A stretch of DNA of 64,000 nt from Aquatica leii (lineage: Eukaryota; Arthropoda; Insecta; Coleoptera; Lampyridae), in contig CM069435.1 in assembly GCA_035610365.1 (NCBI GenBank), positions 64,725,389 to 64,789,388 of the forward strand. The letters run 5' to 3'. The position numbers and the translations under genes were made by a program. Positions 12,035 through 23,329 of the stretch are shown piece by piece. Position 1 is the first letter of the stretch; every line of letters begins with the position of its first letter. Below the pieces are notes generated by a model, which worked only from the letters and a program-made list of their open reading frames with translations, had not been told where the DNA came from and did no database searches.

Positions 12035-12370
12035 GCCATTTTAGGGGTCGGTGCTTTAGACGGAACACGAAACATTAAAATTAAACGACCTTACACGTAA
12101 CGCTCCTATACAAAAAGCTGTCCCCGTTCAGTACTGAAGTCAGACTGAACCGTTAAAACGTTCGCACGATGACGGAATCACTTGTCATGCGCAATTGTAA
12201 GTTTCGGTCCTATAGACAGAACACGAGATATGTTGAAACTGAACGACGAAAGTTTTCGTCACGATCTGACCTCATATGCAACGCTCACACACAAATAAAT
12301 TGATCAGGCTCAACTTTTAAAATTATTTCGCACGGTGACGAACTTGTCCTTCACGAGCATTGCTCATAAT
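12035..12370. repeat. Diverged tandem duplication, about 165-bp unit
   Basis: Two adjacent units (about 12,035-12,205 and 12,206-12,370) share the same order of words: TCGGT-C-T-TAGAC-GAACACGA, AACGACC/AACGACG, TAACGCTC/CAACGCTC, and CGCACGATGACGGAA/CGCACGGTGACGAAC followed by CTTGTC. They are GC-richer than the surroundings and have no continuous frame, although the start of unit 1 reads VGALDGTRNIKIKRP, faintly like the GALDGTH box of Harbinger transposases. I treat the protein resemblance as possible chance. Confidence 0.5.
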
Positions 12371-12860
12371 TCCGCCGTGACGGAACTTTCCGTCAATTAG
12401 TATTCAACGTGTTAAACAACATTGCATGCATTTGAAATATGTAAATTATACCCACCGTTTTACTAATAAAAATAAATACCTAAAAGTTAAAAATTAAAAA
12501 GTAACACTAAAGCTTGTAATATAATTACAAATATACAATAATTAAAATAAAATTAAAATAAGGTTTCAGCTTATTTTTTAATTGTGATGAAGACTATAGG
12601 CCTCTATCTTGAAAATCTTATAGACGAGGTTTAATTGAATTGCCAAACATCGTAATCAAACGCATTAGATTTAAAAAAAATATTTAAAAAGAAAAAACAT
12701 TTACCAATTTGTTTACCTGAATATTATCATTATGTTTTTTATTGAAATATGCTAAAAACAAGTGTATTGTACTTCATGCCAGCAATAAAAAAAAATTTGC
12801 TTTAGGTACAGATTTGGTAGTTCAATAGTAGAATGCAAGCTTTCACGTCCGTTGTTTATT

Positions 12861-13060
12861 GTAGCACGGTTTTTCAGGTGTTGCCGCGTCACAAAACTTT
12901 TACTTAACGTTTCGCTGATCATGCTGTCAGCTTTTTCAGAGGATTTCTAAAGACTGATGATGATCAGTTTTTAGAAATCTTCTGAAGAAGCTGACAGCAT
13001 GATCAGCAAAACGTTAAGTAAAAGTTTTGTGACGCGGTAACACCCAAAAAACAGTGCTAC
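12861..13060. repeat. 200-bp near-perfect palindrome, Penelope-type terminus with hammerhead-like core
   Basis: The two halves, 12,861-12,958 and 12,963-13,060, are reverse complements with few mismatches around a four-base centre at 12,959-12,962. Each half, read outward, has GCTGACAGCATGATCAGC followed by (G/A)AAACGTTAAG and GTTTTGTGACGCGG. Directly before it the right half has CTGAAGA, so the order CTGANGA, stem II (GCTGA/TCAGC), GAAA matches the hammerhead ribozyme core; the right arm has AAAA for GAAA and the left arm CTGAAAA for CTGAAGA. Penelope-like retroelements are known to carry such ribozymes in their terminal repeats. A 17-bp direct repeat (TACAGATTTGGTAGTTC at 12,807-12,823 and 13,058-13,074) flanks the unit like a target duplication. 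Confidence 0.7.
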
Positions 13061-13164
13061 AGATTTGGTAGTTCTTCGACTCAAAGTTCAGATTAAAACA
13101 AAAAAATGAATCAAGTTATTTTTTGGTATTAGTGTGAGCATAAATTACTGTATAAATTAAGTAA

Positions 13165-13475
13165 ACCTTCTTGAATTATGATGGACCATGCTTCGTACCA
13201 CAGTGCTTCAGTGACAAAGATTCTAAATAATACATAGAAAAAAAATTGTTTAAATGCTTTAGTTAAAATTAATTGTATAAAAAAAAATTATTACACATTT
13301 TTAAGAAAAACAATAATATTTTTTTTGTAAATGCGTAAACTTAGATCTCGATTAATAACAAAAATACTCTAATAGCGATACCAGAAGACGCATAGGCAAA
13401 TTCAGTTTGACAAAAAAGACAAGGCACTGTTTATTATTAATTCCAATGATGATAACGACTCGGATTGACCTATGA
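13165..13475 (+). pseudogene. DDE (IS630-like) transposase scrap
   Basis: Just before 13,230 a plus frame reads IMMDHASYHSASVTKILNN, close to the VxMDNASYHS box that carries the second catalytic aspartate in IS630-type transposases of insects. At about 13,440-13,465 a short acidic SNDDNDSD-like tail followed by a stop resembles the C-terminal end of the same proteins. Nothing in between is in frame. It is a small, old relic. Confidence 0.4.
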
Positions 13476-13479
13476 AAAA

Positions 13480-16300
13480 CTAGATAAATTAATTATGCCC
13501 TTATTCAAAATGCAAATTGTCTACCAATTAAATACATTTTTTGTTAAAAAAATATGCAAATATGCATTATTTTTATAATCGCAGTTTCAGTATTGGTAGT
13601 GAAAGCTTTAATTTAAAGTATTACGTGAAAAAAGTAGCTACAAAATTTTTTAATACAAAAACGTAATGCTTGAATTGTCTATTAGAAAAAAAGCATAAAT
13701 AATATAAAAAATGTAATTCGTAAATAAAATAACAGAAATGAAACTCAAAGACAAAATTTAATAGTCAAAATCAGCAAGGGCACTAGACAAGACTTAAAAC
13801 GTACAGTTAACTTTCAGTTCTTGTTATCTAGAACACACTCAAATGAGCACACTTCAAAAACTTGCTTTTAAAAGTATATTGTTAGTAAAACCTTTTATTA
13901 AAAACTATTATTTCTGTACTACAACAATAAAAAAACATCGATTTAGCTGTAAGCATTAACATTTTTCTTAGAAACCAGTAAGATTTTGACTTTATAACTG
14001 GCTATTTTTAAGTTTGAAACAAAATTTATTTTAAAAACTCTCACATAATTATCTAAAACAAAATTAAAATCGAATTCCAAATTCGAAAAAAGCGGTTTTT
14101 GAAATAAGAATATTAAATGACATATGTTACGTATAACAACAAATAGTATATTGTATAATTTGTAAGAAACGGTTGTCATTGCCAGCGAGTATGAAAATTT
14201 GCAGCCGAACCAAAGGCGTAGAAAGAATCAGTTTTTTACCTTTTATTTAATAAAAAGAATGTTTTATAGATTGGTTTTATTGACATAAATGTTTTGCTTA
14301 TAATGTATTTTAAACAAAATTGCTTTTATTTGTAACCGTCGCGTCGTTTGATATTTGGATTTGTTTTATGTATTGTATTTTATGTTAGTCATTTTAGTAG
14401 TTTTGCATTTAAATATCGAACCTTTTTTACGTTTTCCAACTCAAATTTCATTTCTTTTTAATTTTAATTATGTAGTGCATTTGCAGTTGTCATTTAAGTA
14501 AAATTTATTGTCATAAGTTTTAAGTGAATTTCTTGATTTATTACTTTTAACTGTCGTTTCTGAGATTAATAAAACCCGATATTATAGTCGTTTCTTTATT
14601 TTGCATCATTTAAGAAAATCATTTTTACTTTGTTATTGTTACATTTTTTGTCGTGAGAAACATCGGCTAGACACACGCGTTATTGTGTTTTGATTTAATT
14701 TTGCAGGAAGTTTGCAAACCTCTCTAATAGTACCTTTTGACTTAAAAATGTAGTTTCGGTGGTGTCTGTAGAAGTGCGGCAGAGAGAATAGTGAAGTTTA
14801 GAATTTTGGAATTATTCTGTTTCATATATTTTACGGTCTCGACGTTTCACTTGATCCCGAGCTTAGTATTGTATGGAGGAATTGTGTGTTCGTTTGTGGT
14901 TTGCGAAACACAATTCAATTTGGCCTGTGTAACGGTTTAATAATTTTTCGAATCACACAGTTGTATGAACAACCCGAATTTTTTGGTAATATTGTCTAGA
15001 AGCCTTACAAAAGCTATAGCTATCTGTGAAACTATAAAATCGAATTAAGGTATTTAAACTACTTTTATGCAAACTTAAGTGCTTTAAAAGTTTTGATTTT
15101 AACCAAAACAAAGTAAATTGCTTGTTTACCGCACCAACTCTCAACTTTATGACAATTACTTTTGTCGTTTGTATTATTTTAAGAACAACATGTAACTGAT
15201 GTATATTTTTCTTTTGTTATATCGACGTTAAGCTCAACATATTATTATCGGAACTTAGTGTTAAGGTTTTTGAGTTTTTATGGTAGTTCACGAAATGTTT
15301 ATTTTGTATTTTATTTCTTTTGCAAACAAAGCTTGCGAAAGTTTTAATTTAGTTTAAAGTACCTAACCAATTGGTTGCATTTTGTTAATTCATTTATAAT
15401 CTACATGTTTACATTGTTTTTCTTTTAATTTTTTATTTTGCTATTTTAATCTTATTTTAGTCACGTAATAACTATGTCATATTTTACTTTGATTTAATTT
15501 TGTGATTCTTAATTATTTGAATATTATTTAACTTATTTGTAACTGTACCAAAAAGTTTTTATTCTGTTGGTCTTTGCTTTTGCGTAAATTTAATAATTAA
15601 AGATTTTAGTGTAATACACTCTGATAAGGTTAGTTCTATTTTGAATGTATTTAACAGGATAACTGGCTTTTTAGTTGGCAAGGTTCAGAAGCCCTTTCTA
15701 GTACCTTTTCACGCGTTCTTTTGATTTTGACTTTTCTTTAGTTTTCTAAATTATTCACGGATTTTTTAAATTTAACTCACAACCATGTTCACTGAGCACC
15801 GGCAATTACTCCATTTATGTTATTTATATTCAGGCATTGGTATTTTAGATATTATGCATGTAACATTTTACTAAAACAAAGAACCTGACGTTATAGCTGT
15901 TAATGAACGCAAACAAAATTAATTTATTTACTGTCAAAGATGGTCTGCACAAGAAACTCTTTTAATCTTTTAATAATGATCTTATCAGTTTTTGTAGTTA
16001 CTATCACTCACATTTGTGAGTTCTCAAACAGTTGCTGAAGAGGTTGGTACCAAAATGATTTAATTTATAAAAAATAGAAATAACTTTTGCTAATGTTTAT
16101 CGTCAGCTTTAAAAACCACTATAGCCTTCAACATATCAACATTCAAATCATTACATTATTTTGGTTGTGTTCGAGTGTTATTTTTAATTTAATTATTGTG
16201 GTGTTTAGTGTTGTGTTTTTTGTTTAAGTATTGTGCCACAGTGGTTCTTGTAGCGTTGTTTATTTTATAACTATTACAACTTAAAAATAATTGTATTTAT
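13480..16300. other. AT-rich noncoding DNA, nothing recognised
   Basis: No coding motif, RNA gene or terminal repeat was recognised. Frames such as 13,943-14,179 and 14,953-15,144 (minus) have no family resemblance. Confidence 0.4.
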
Positions 16301-16304
16301 GTTT

Positions 16305-17060
16305 ACTTTCCTATAAGGATCGCAATTTTTTTTTAAATTTTTTTGCATAATTTTACGTTTCATACGTCTCTAAATCAGCAAAATGTATTATTGACAATAA
16401 AATTTTGGGTGTTTGTGTGTGTGTGTGTGTGTGTAATGATGTACCCACGATAACTTTCGAACCAAAAGTCCTAGACTTGAAATTTGGCTGGCTTTTCATA
16501 TTCTCTCCGTTCTATCAAAAAATGAGTCTGATAAAAAATCGGAAATAGGTGTATCCACCATTTTAACAGTTTTTCTTATATAATTTTGTAGATATGTAAG
16601 TTATTCGAATTATTTTTACGGTTTCTTATAGAGAGAATTCTTCCTAACAATTTATTTAAATAAAAAAAGTGTCATTAAAATTAACAATTTATAAATAAAT
16701 ATTTTATTTATAATTTAAAATGAATTAACAAATATAATATAGTAGATTCGAATCCTGCCTGCAACAATTTTTTTTAGAAAAAAAATTTATATCTTAAAGA
16801 AAAAGGAAAATATGTTAAAACGATAATTTTTACTGATTTAGGAAAAGGAATATCAAGTCGCACAAATATAGGGGTTAGTCGATATGACAACATAAAGTTA
16901 ATTTGCCATATTTCGGTTATATCTTAGTGAAATCGAAGAGAAAAGTTTCAAAGAAATTATAGTATGCTAGGAAGTCAATACAAACATGTACATATCACAA
17001 AGTAGTTTTATGACAACATAACCTTAAAAAAAATATATAGATCATTCCTTATAGGAAAGT
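16305..17060. mobile_element. Non-autonomous element with 15-bp terminal inverted repeats
   Basis: ACTTTCCTATAAGGA at 16,305-16,319 is found as its exact reverse complement at 17,046-17,060, giving a unit of 756 bp with no coding frame. Inside are a TG microsatellite and a B-box-like word (AGATTCGAATCCTGC near 16,744). The length and lack of genes fit a MITE or a deletion derivative. The superfamily is not clear, because no convincing target duplication was found. Confidence 0.5.
16414..16434. repeat. TG dinucleotide microsatellite
   Basis: A run of ten uninterrupted TG units followed by a single T. Confidence 0.95.
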
Positions 17061-17064
17061 CGTG

Positions 17065-18585
17065 TGGCGACCACACCAGTTTTTTTTAAATTTACAATCA
17101 AAAAGACAAATTTAAAAACGTTAAAATTTATTATAATAGCAAAGCAATTGTTATCGCAATTTTAAAAAAATTATTAATATTGAGCTCATGTTTTAAGGTA
17201 AATATTTTTGGTAAAAGTTTTATAGAAAATAACAGCAAATTTATGTATTTGTGTTACTTTCTATTTAAAGCTGTATTTTGAGTATTTACATTTAGGATAT
17301 AAACCGACCTTTACAAATTTTGCTTTGTGTTAAAATTACGATGACAGTTTTGTTGTATCGTCTCCATCCTTTTGTTTGTTACTTTTTTGCCTTTACTTTT
17401 GAATTTGTTTACTTCATTTTATTTATTGTTTGTGTGTTGGAGTTTTATACACCCAAACGTTTAACAAAATTAATTCGTACTTTTACTCGTAGGACGATAA
17501 AGTAAATAACGATTGCTTATAGTGCAAATTTATCTTAATATAATATTAATCAAAACTACTAACATTTTAATAATGTTAGTATATATACATTTTTTATTAT
17601 TAAAAATGTATTATTGTATGAGTTTTATGTAATTTTAGCCTTTTTAGCAAGTTAGAACAGAATAAAACATAGTGTTTTATTAATCGCAAATAATCACGCC
17701 AGCACAAAAAAATTAACCAAATACTTAAATATGCAAATTTAATGTTTTTCGGTTCAAAATAACTGATACAAAAAATTTGGGTTATAATAACGTATTATTT
17801 ATATTTTATTAGCACGTCTTGTGCTTGAAGCAAAATAACTTTTTTTGTTTACTGTCAAGTTTGTCAAATACTAAAAATATTTATTTGATATTTTACGAAA
17901 CAGTTGTATAGTAAATGCATTTAAGCAAATTATAGGTATCGATTTAGTCAAAAATAATTTAGAATTATATAATCTTCCTAATTTCTCTTCTGTATTGGCT
18001 GGATGAATTATTAATAATTTTAAAATAATCTATAATTGGAGTGGAATTGATATTTAATTTAATAAATTATAATTATATATGGCTAACTACTAAAGTTAAT
18101 TATACCAATTTATATGACGTATGTTTTGAATTAAAAACATTGTTTTTCTGATAATATTTGTAAAATAATGTCTCGTAGATACAGGGCTAAATGAAAGCTA
18201 GCTTCTACAAAATTGTTTTTTTTTTGTTCATTGCGCCTTTTAAAAGAAAGATAACTAACTATAGGGTGTTAAGTGATAATTTACTTGAAGCATTTACCAA
18301 AATATAAAGAAATTTTAAAAAAAATGTAATACATTAAGTTTTCTTATACAATATAAATTGTTTATTTTCTTTTTAGTTACATATTTCGACATTTATGCCA
18401 TTAGCAGGTACCTAAAATTTAATTAGCAGTGAAATTTTACTAAAATTAATTAACATGCAATTTTTTATGCTTGCTACATGTATTCATGTAGAAATGTAAA
18501 CGATTTTTTCATTTCTAGGCTTGGCAATGGTACTGTTAGTGCGCACAGCTGCTGGATATCGATGTCGTTTTCTTAACATAAAGTT
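17065..18585. other. AT-rich noncoding DNA, nothing recognised
   Basis: Very AT-rich. The 61-codon frame at 17,320-17,505 is hydrophobic by composition and matches no family I know. Confidence 0.4.
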
Positions 18586-18589
18586 TTAG

Positions 18590-19179
18590 CAAAGAGTATA
18601 AGAATAGCGACAGGCTTGCGCCTAGCACTTTTGGCGCCTTTGTGCAAATTTAAAATAACGCCCCAAATTTGTATTACGTTCATTTGTGAGTACAGCTTAT
18701 TATCCACTATTAAAAAATAATTTTAAAAAGTATTTTCATAAATTTATTTTCATTACATAACATAACTATAAAATTATAAAAAACAGAAATATATTCTAAC
18801 AATATTACAACTCAAAATTTTTGTATTTTAGTTTCAAATGTAAAATATGATACAAAAGCACAAGAAATTAAAAAAAAATAATTAAAACATTAAAAATACT
18901 TGTTTATATATCACAAGACGAAACTGATCGACTAATAAAAACAAAACAACATATTATTTTAATAATGCAACACGTCACCTTTTAAAGGTTAATATCCAGG
19001 TATTAGGTATGTTATTAATATTTTAGCTAAGTGAATTGAGCTTTCCGTGCTTTAATATTTGCAAATTGTTTAATTAAATCTTCGGTGTCTAATTCTTTTG
19101 GCTGGTCCGTTTCTATTGAAATGATAGCAAGATTACTTAGTCGGTTTTGCCCTATGGTCGATCTTAAATAATTTTTCAT
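18590..19179 (-). mobile_element. hAT transposon 3' remnant
   Basis: The segment combines the last 50 codons of a hAT transposase (19,027-19,179) with a GC-richer block at 18,605-18,665 (AGGCTTGCGCCTAGCACTTT, GGCGCC). That block, on the minus strand, is like the 3' terminal part of ZMYM1-type hAT elements. The rest of the transposase is missing, so only the 3' end survives. Confidence 0.5.
19027..19179 (-). pseudogene. hAT transposase C-terminal dimerisation domain fragment
   Basis: The open frame begins MKNYLRSTIGQNRLSNLAI and continues SIETDQPKELDTEDLI and KQFANIKARKAQF to a stop at 19,027-19,029. This matches the end of the hAT dimerisation domain (LKxYLRSTMxQxRLSxLAxLSIE, then ... FAxxKARK) of ZMYM1/52-kDa-repressor-like transposases. 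Fifty residues remain of a protein that is usually 600-800 long. The internal ATG is not a real start but the first methionine of a truncated copy. The frame is intact over this length, so the fragment is less decayed than most around it. Confidence 0.7.
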
Positions 19180-19499
19180 TATTTTGAGTTATGTAATGAC
19201 AGAACGACTAGTTTTATTAATGTAAAATAAGTCACTTATACAAGTAATTTACACCTTGAGACTAAAGTATTAGATTTTGTCATTAGGAAAAGAAATAACC
19301 GGAGAGATTTTACGTGTTGAGTTGAATGTGAGTTCATTGCTATTTTTATAAAGAAATTTTTATATTTGATTTTCACATTTATAAATGTAGGGTATAAATG
19401 CAAATGTTGTATTCGATTTGAACGTAAGGACATCTTTAGGAAACTTACCAAAATACTTTGTTTTATATAACAATTGTTTAACAAGGTTCTAATAAAATG

Positions 19500-20790
19500 A
19501 CGGAGTTCCGAGTTTAGATTTTCGGGTTAGCAAATAAAAAAAGGCGATGAATTTACAATGCAACACCAGTGCTTTTCTGTGCAGAATAATGATGAAACAA
19601 AGCATGTAGAAGAAAAATATATAATAACGAATAGGTTTTTTTAAATTACCACCAAAGAGATTATATACATGGAAATCACCAAGACACACGTCAGAGAATA
19701 TAATTAGAAACCACATTGATTAAATATTGATAAATCAAAGATTTAGAAATAGTAAACTTGGCGTTAAGACCTACCCTGGGGCAGACATAGAATCCGATCA
19801 CAATCTACTAATTAGAAACATTTGAACTAAACTAAGAATTCTATAAAGAAAGCAAAACTGCCAAAATCAGATAGAAACGTGCTAGAAGATAACAAAATTG
19901 AGGAAAACGTAAAAAGACAAATAAAAAAGAATACCAACAAAAGAAGTAAGAATAAAGAATGGATGAATGACAAAATAATACAATTAATAAACAAATGAAG
20001 ACTAGCAAAGAGCAACAAGCAAGAATACAAAATGAATAAAATAATCCGTCAAAATATACGTGTAGCAAAACAAATGCCAAGAGATTGAAGAATTAGATAA
20101 AAAATACGACATATTTAACATGCACAAGAAGGTAAAATAAACTACAAGAAGAAATAGAAGAAAAACAAGTAGATACTAATGGATGACGCAGGTAAATTAC
20201 AACTTACTACAGAGCAAAAATTACAAACCTAGAAAACGTACATTAAAAAATTATTCCATGATATCAGAATTTCAAAATAAGATCTTGATGAAACAAACAA
20301 TGGTCCTAGAATATACAAAGAAAAAGTCGAACATGCAATAAAAATGGCAAAAAGGGGAAAGCATTAGGACCAGACGAACTGAGTACATAATTAATCATAA
20401 TAGATGAAACGGGCATAGAAATAATAACAAATCTGTTCAAAGGCATGTATGAAACAGGAGAAATACCACAGGAATAGCTAATGTCTACTTTCATAACGTT
20501 ACAAAAAGTAAACAACCCCCAAAAATGTAACGGCTATAAAACCATAAGCTTAATGAGCCACATGTTAAAAATGTTTCTTAAAATAATACATTAGCTAATT
20601 TATAGAAAATGCGAGGAAATATTAAACGATTCGCAATTCGTATTTCGAAACGGCTTAGGAACCAGAGAGACAATTTTCGGCATGCAAGTACTCGTATGTA
20701 GGATGCAGGGATGTGAATGTAGACGTACACGCATGTTTTATTGGTTACGAAAAGGCGTTTGATAATGTAAAACACGACAATTATTTAAAA
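19500..20790 (+). pseudogene. RTE-like LINE: endonuclease/reverse transcriptase remnant
   Basis: The plus strand carries blocks in LINE order. The endonuclease end reads KTYPGADIESDHNLLI (about 19,768-19,815), with the SDH catalytic box. A linker follows (NGWMNDKIIQLINK near 19,958; EGKIN-like lysine-rich stretch). Then come reverse transcriptase fingers with KALGPDELS (about 20,360), ETGEIPQE, ISLMSHMLKMFLKII (20,550-20,595), SQFVFRNGLGTRETIFGMQV and YEKAFDNVKHD (20,741-20,775). The copy ends before the YADD catalytic box and has many stops. The pattern is that of proteins annotated as endonuclease-reverse transcriptase (craniofacial development protein 2-like). The clade name is my inference. 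Confidence 0.7.
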
Positions 20791-21428
20791 ATTTACGTTT
20801 CTGGCCACAACACTCCGGGTCGTACAGCGTGAGTAGTCTTGTATATTAGTGGAGAAAACATTAATGTATCTTTTAGTTAAATGTTGTTAACCATAAAAAG
20901 GAGTGAGAATTTTATGTTCTAACAGGAAGGTTTTGCTACTCAGAGGTAGTAAATAATTAAATTTGATTCAAATAGATCAAGTGGTTTTATTATGACGTGA
21001 AGTGTGACCTTGAGTCAAAAATCACAATTAATAGATTTAAAATTAAAAATTTGACAAGTCTATGTAAATCTAAAAAACGTTAGTCTATTTAAAAGGGATT
21101 CACGTCAACAAAAATTAAAAATAATCGCATATTTATACATCAAATAAAAATAAGTATACTTATAATAATACGTAGACTGATTAATAACAAATACAACAAC
21201 AAAAGCAAAGACAAGTTAGGATAAATGTACCAGCAAATGTTTTTAAGACAGATGATAGCAACATTTTGACATATACGAACTACAGCGCCTCAGACGTAAA
21301 ATAGCATATCTGACATTTTTTTGTTTTTATTTCTTTATTATTGTTTGTATTTCATGCAAGTCTTGGTCAATTTTAGTATTGTTACCTCTTGTAATTCTTC
21401 TGTTTAATGTGTTTTGAGAGTGTAATTA
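20791..21428. other. AT-rich interval before the Tc1-like gene
   Basis: No coding motif was recognised. Its last few hundred bases probably include the 5' terminal inverted repeat of the following Tc1-like element, but I could not match it to a right end. Confidence 0.3.
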
Positions 21429-23175
21429 TGCCTAGAGTGCAAGAACGTGAAAATTATAGCTACTTAAATGAATACAACAAAGGTCGAATTGTTAGCTTAC
21501 GTGAACAAAGAAATTGTAAATTGTCTTAACTGTAACCAATCTACTATCGAGTACTGTTATCAAGCATAACCTAAACAAGATCAGAATCGTCGTAGACAAT
21601 TAACTGGGAGACGGAAGCAAACAAATTAGATGCAGAACTGCCATCTTCAACTTATAGCAATAAGAGACCAATTTTCTAGTACCAGATCAATCGCCAATCA
21701 ATGGTTAGGTAACAAAGGTCGGTGGGGTAGCTACATATTTATCGCCCTGGAGCAAGTAAAATCTGTACGTCCTCTTTTTTTTGTAAGAGTTTTAGCAAAA
21801 CATTATATTTTCTAATACTTATTTCATTACAATTTTAAACATTATTTAAAGACAATTCATTTCAAATATAAGATATATTTAAACAGTACCATTGAATTAA
21901 TCAACATAATGTTGTAAGCTACCTACATTAAACATTTATAAACCTCAAAATTGTTGTTTTTTCTATAGCAAATCGGTAAATTAATTTATCCAGTTCAAGT
22001 TGACCAGCGATTGTTTTTTTAATGGATATTGTGGTCAGAGAGCTAAGACGGGATTGAGACATGCCGCTGCTTAGATATGTTTTGACAAATTTGAGCTTCG
22101 TTCCGCTGTTGCTAACGACAAGAATACATTTAAAAAAATTAAGCATGCTGTAATAACATTTGAAATATTACTTGAGGCTGCAATTTGAGTTGAAAAGTAG
22201 TAGTAATAGAAGTAACTTGTTTTAACAAATAAGGAAACACATTTTAATCTAATAAGTTGTGGTTCAAAACTATAGAAGAAATATCTAAAGAATAAATCGA
22301 TTTGAACAACTCGGGATTTGCCCAAATAGTTTGATCAGATGAGGTGACAAGATATAGTGGTGATAAACATTTAAAAAATGTACATAATTCATTCACGGAT
22401 TTAGATTGAATTTTTAATTGATTACATCAAAGTCTCGACTTTGAAACATTTTTCACACAGCGCACACAACATAAACAACCTACTGCGCCCGTCACAAAAC
22501 CTAGGTAGCAGAAGGGCCGTTTGAGTTCGGATTCTATAAGCGTACGGTCGATAAGGTTATTAGGTACTTTTCAATCTTGTTTTCATAAAAAGAAATTCTT
22601 GATCAAGCTGTATGTATTTAGCTAAGCATCATTTTTTATTTAAACTTGTATATAATTTGACAACAAATTGAAAATTAGCACATTATTGCATAGGTCTTAC
22701 ACCTACGGCACTAAAATAGACATCGGTTAAGCCCGGGATACGCTTCCAGTCGCAGGGTTTCGTAACAGGAGCTGTATTTGTTTATTCAATATTGACAAAT
22801 TGTGTACGTATATTAATAATCGATTGTATCATTTAGTATCATTATAATAACCTTTTTTTAAATTTGTCCGGCAATGTGTTAACTAGATGATAGAACCTCA
22901 TATTATTTCATTTCTTCAGCAGTTGGGAAACCTACTTTTTCAACAAGGTAATGCCAGTTACCACATAGCAAGACACTCTATGGACCGATTCGAAGAGACC
23001 AACGTTAATCTTTTACTATCGCTACCTAGGTTTCTCGACCTTTCGCCTACTGAACATCTGTAGGTCGTTATGGGTAGTAGACTTGACATTCTCTACAGAC
23101 ACATAAATTGCATTTACTTCGGATACAATTCGGATAAAATCGATCACCTGCTGGAATCGATGCTACAAAGGATTA
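21429..23175 (+). pseudogene. Tc1-like transposase pseudogene, split by a hAT-containing insertion
   Basis: The frame from the ATG at 21429 reads MPRVQERENYSYLNEYNKGR and IVSLREQRN, the N-terminal DNA-binding start of a well-known arthropod Tc1 family. After stops it continues with a QNRRRQLTGRRKQTN-like segment and LIAIRDQFSSTRSIANQWLG (about 21,655-21,710). Homology breaks off near 21,770 and resumes at about 22,935 with LFQQGNASYHIARHSMDRF (second aspartate position replaced by glycine: QQGN for QQDN), LPRFLDLSPTEHL (degraded SPDLSPIEH box) and DKIDHLLESMLQRIKEW. The middle third, including the first catalytic aspartate, is missing or displaced by the insertion. The copy is clearly dead. 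Confidence 0.72.
21925..22330 (-). pseudogene. hAT transposase C-terminal fragment nested in Tc1 relic
   Basis: On the minus strand one frame gives NVITACLIFLNVFLSLATAE followed by RSS, and the next gives KLKFVKTYLSSGMSQSRLSS, then LTTISIKKTI and a FAIEKT-like end. Together they are the hAT C-terminal motif (LPVSVASAERSFSKLK, then YLRSTMxQxRLxxLxxxSIE). One frameshift separates the halves. The fragment lies inside the gap of the plus-strand Tc1 transposase and in opposite orientation, so it belongs to an element that jumped into the Tc1 copy. It differs from the hAT scrap at 19.0-19.2 kb. Confidence 0.65.
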
Positions 23176-23329
23176 AAGAGTGGAAGCCAATAGAAGGGAC
23201 CAACACATTTTTAAATAAAAATAGTGTTTATGTTTTTTTTTATTATTATCTTTTTTCATTTACTATCTTTGATTAGTTAAACCTTCTTGCTAAGTTTGCC
23301 TTCTTAGTGTTGTAATTTCAATGTCCCAG

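Noticed and set aside
16741-16760. B-box-like AGATTCGAATCCTGC suggesting a tRNA gene
   Set aside because: No A box at the right distance and no cloverleaf; at most a SINE scrap.
19236-20775. Minus-strand frames rich in Phe, Leu and Ser
   Set aside because: Mostly shadows of the plus-strand RTE-like LINE; no independent motif.
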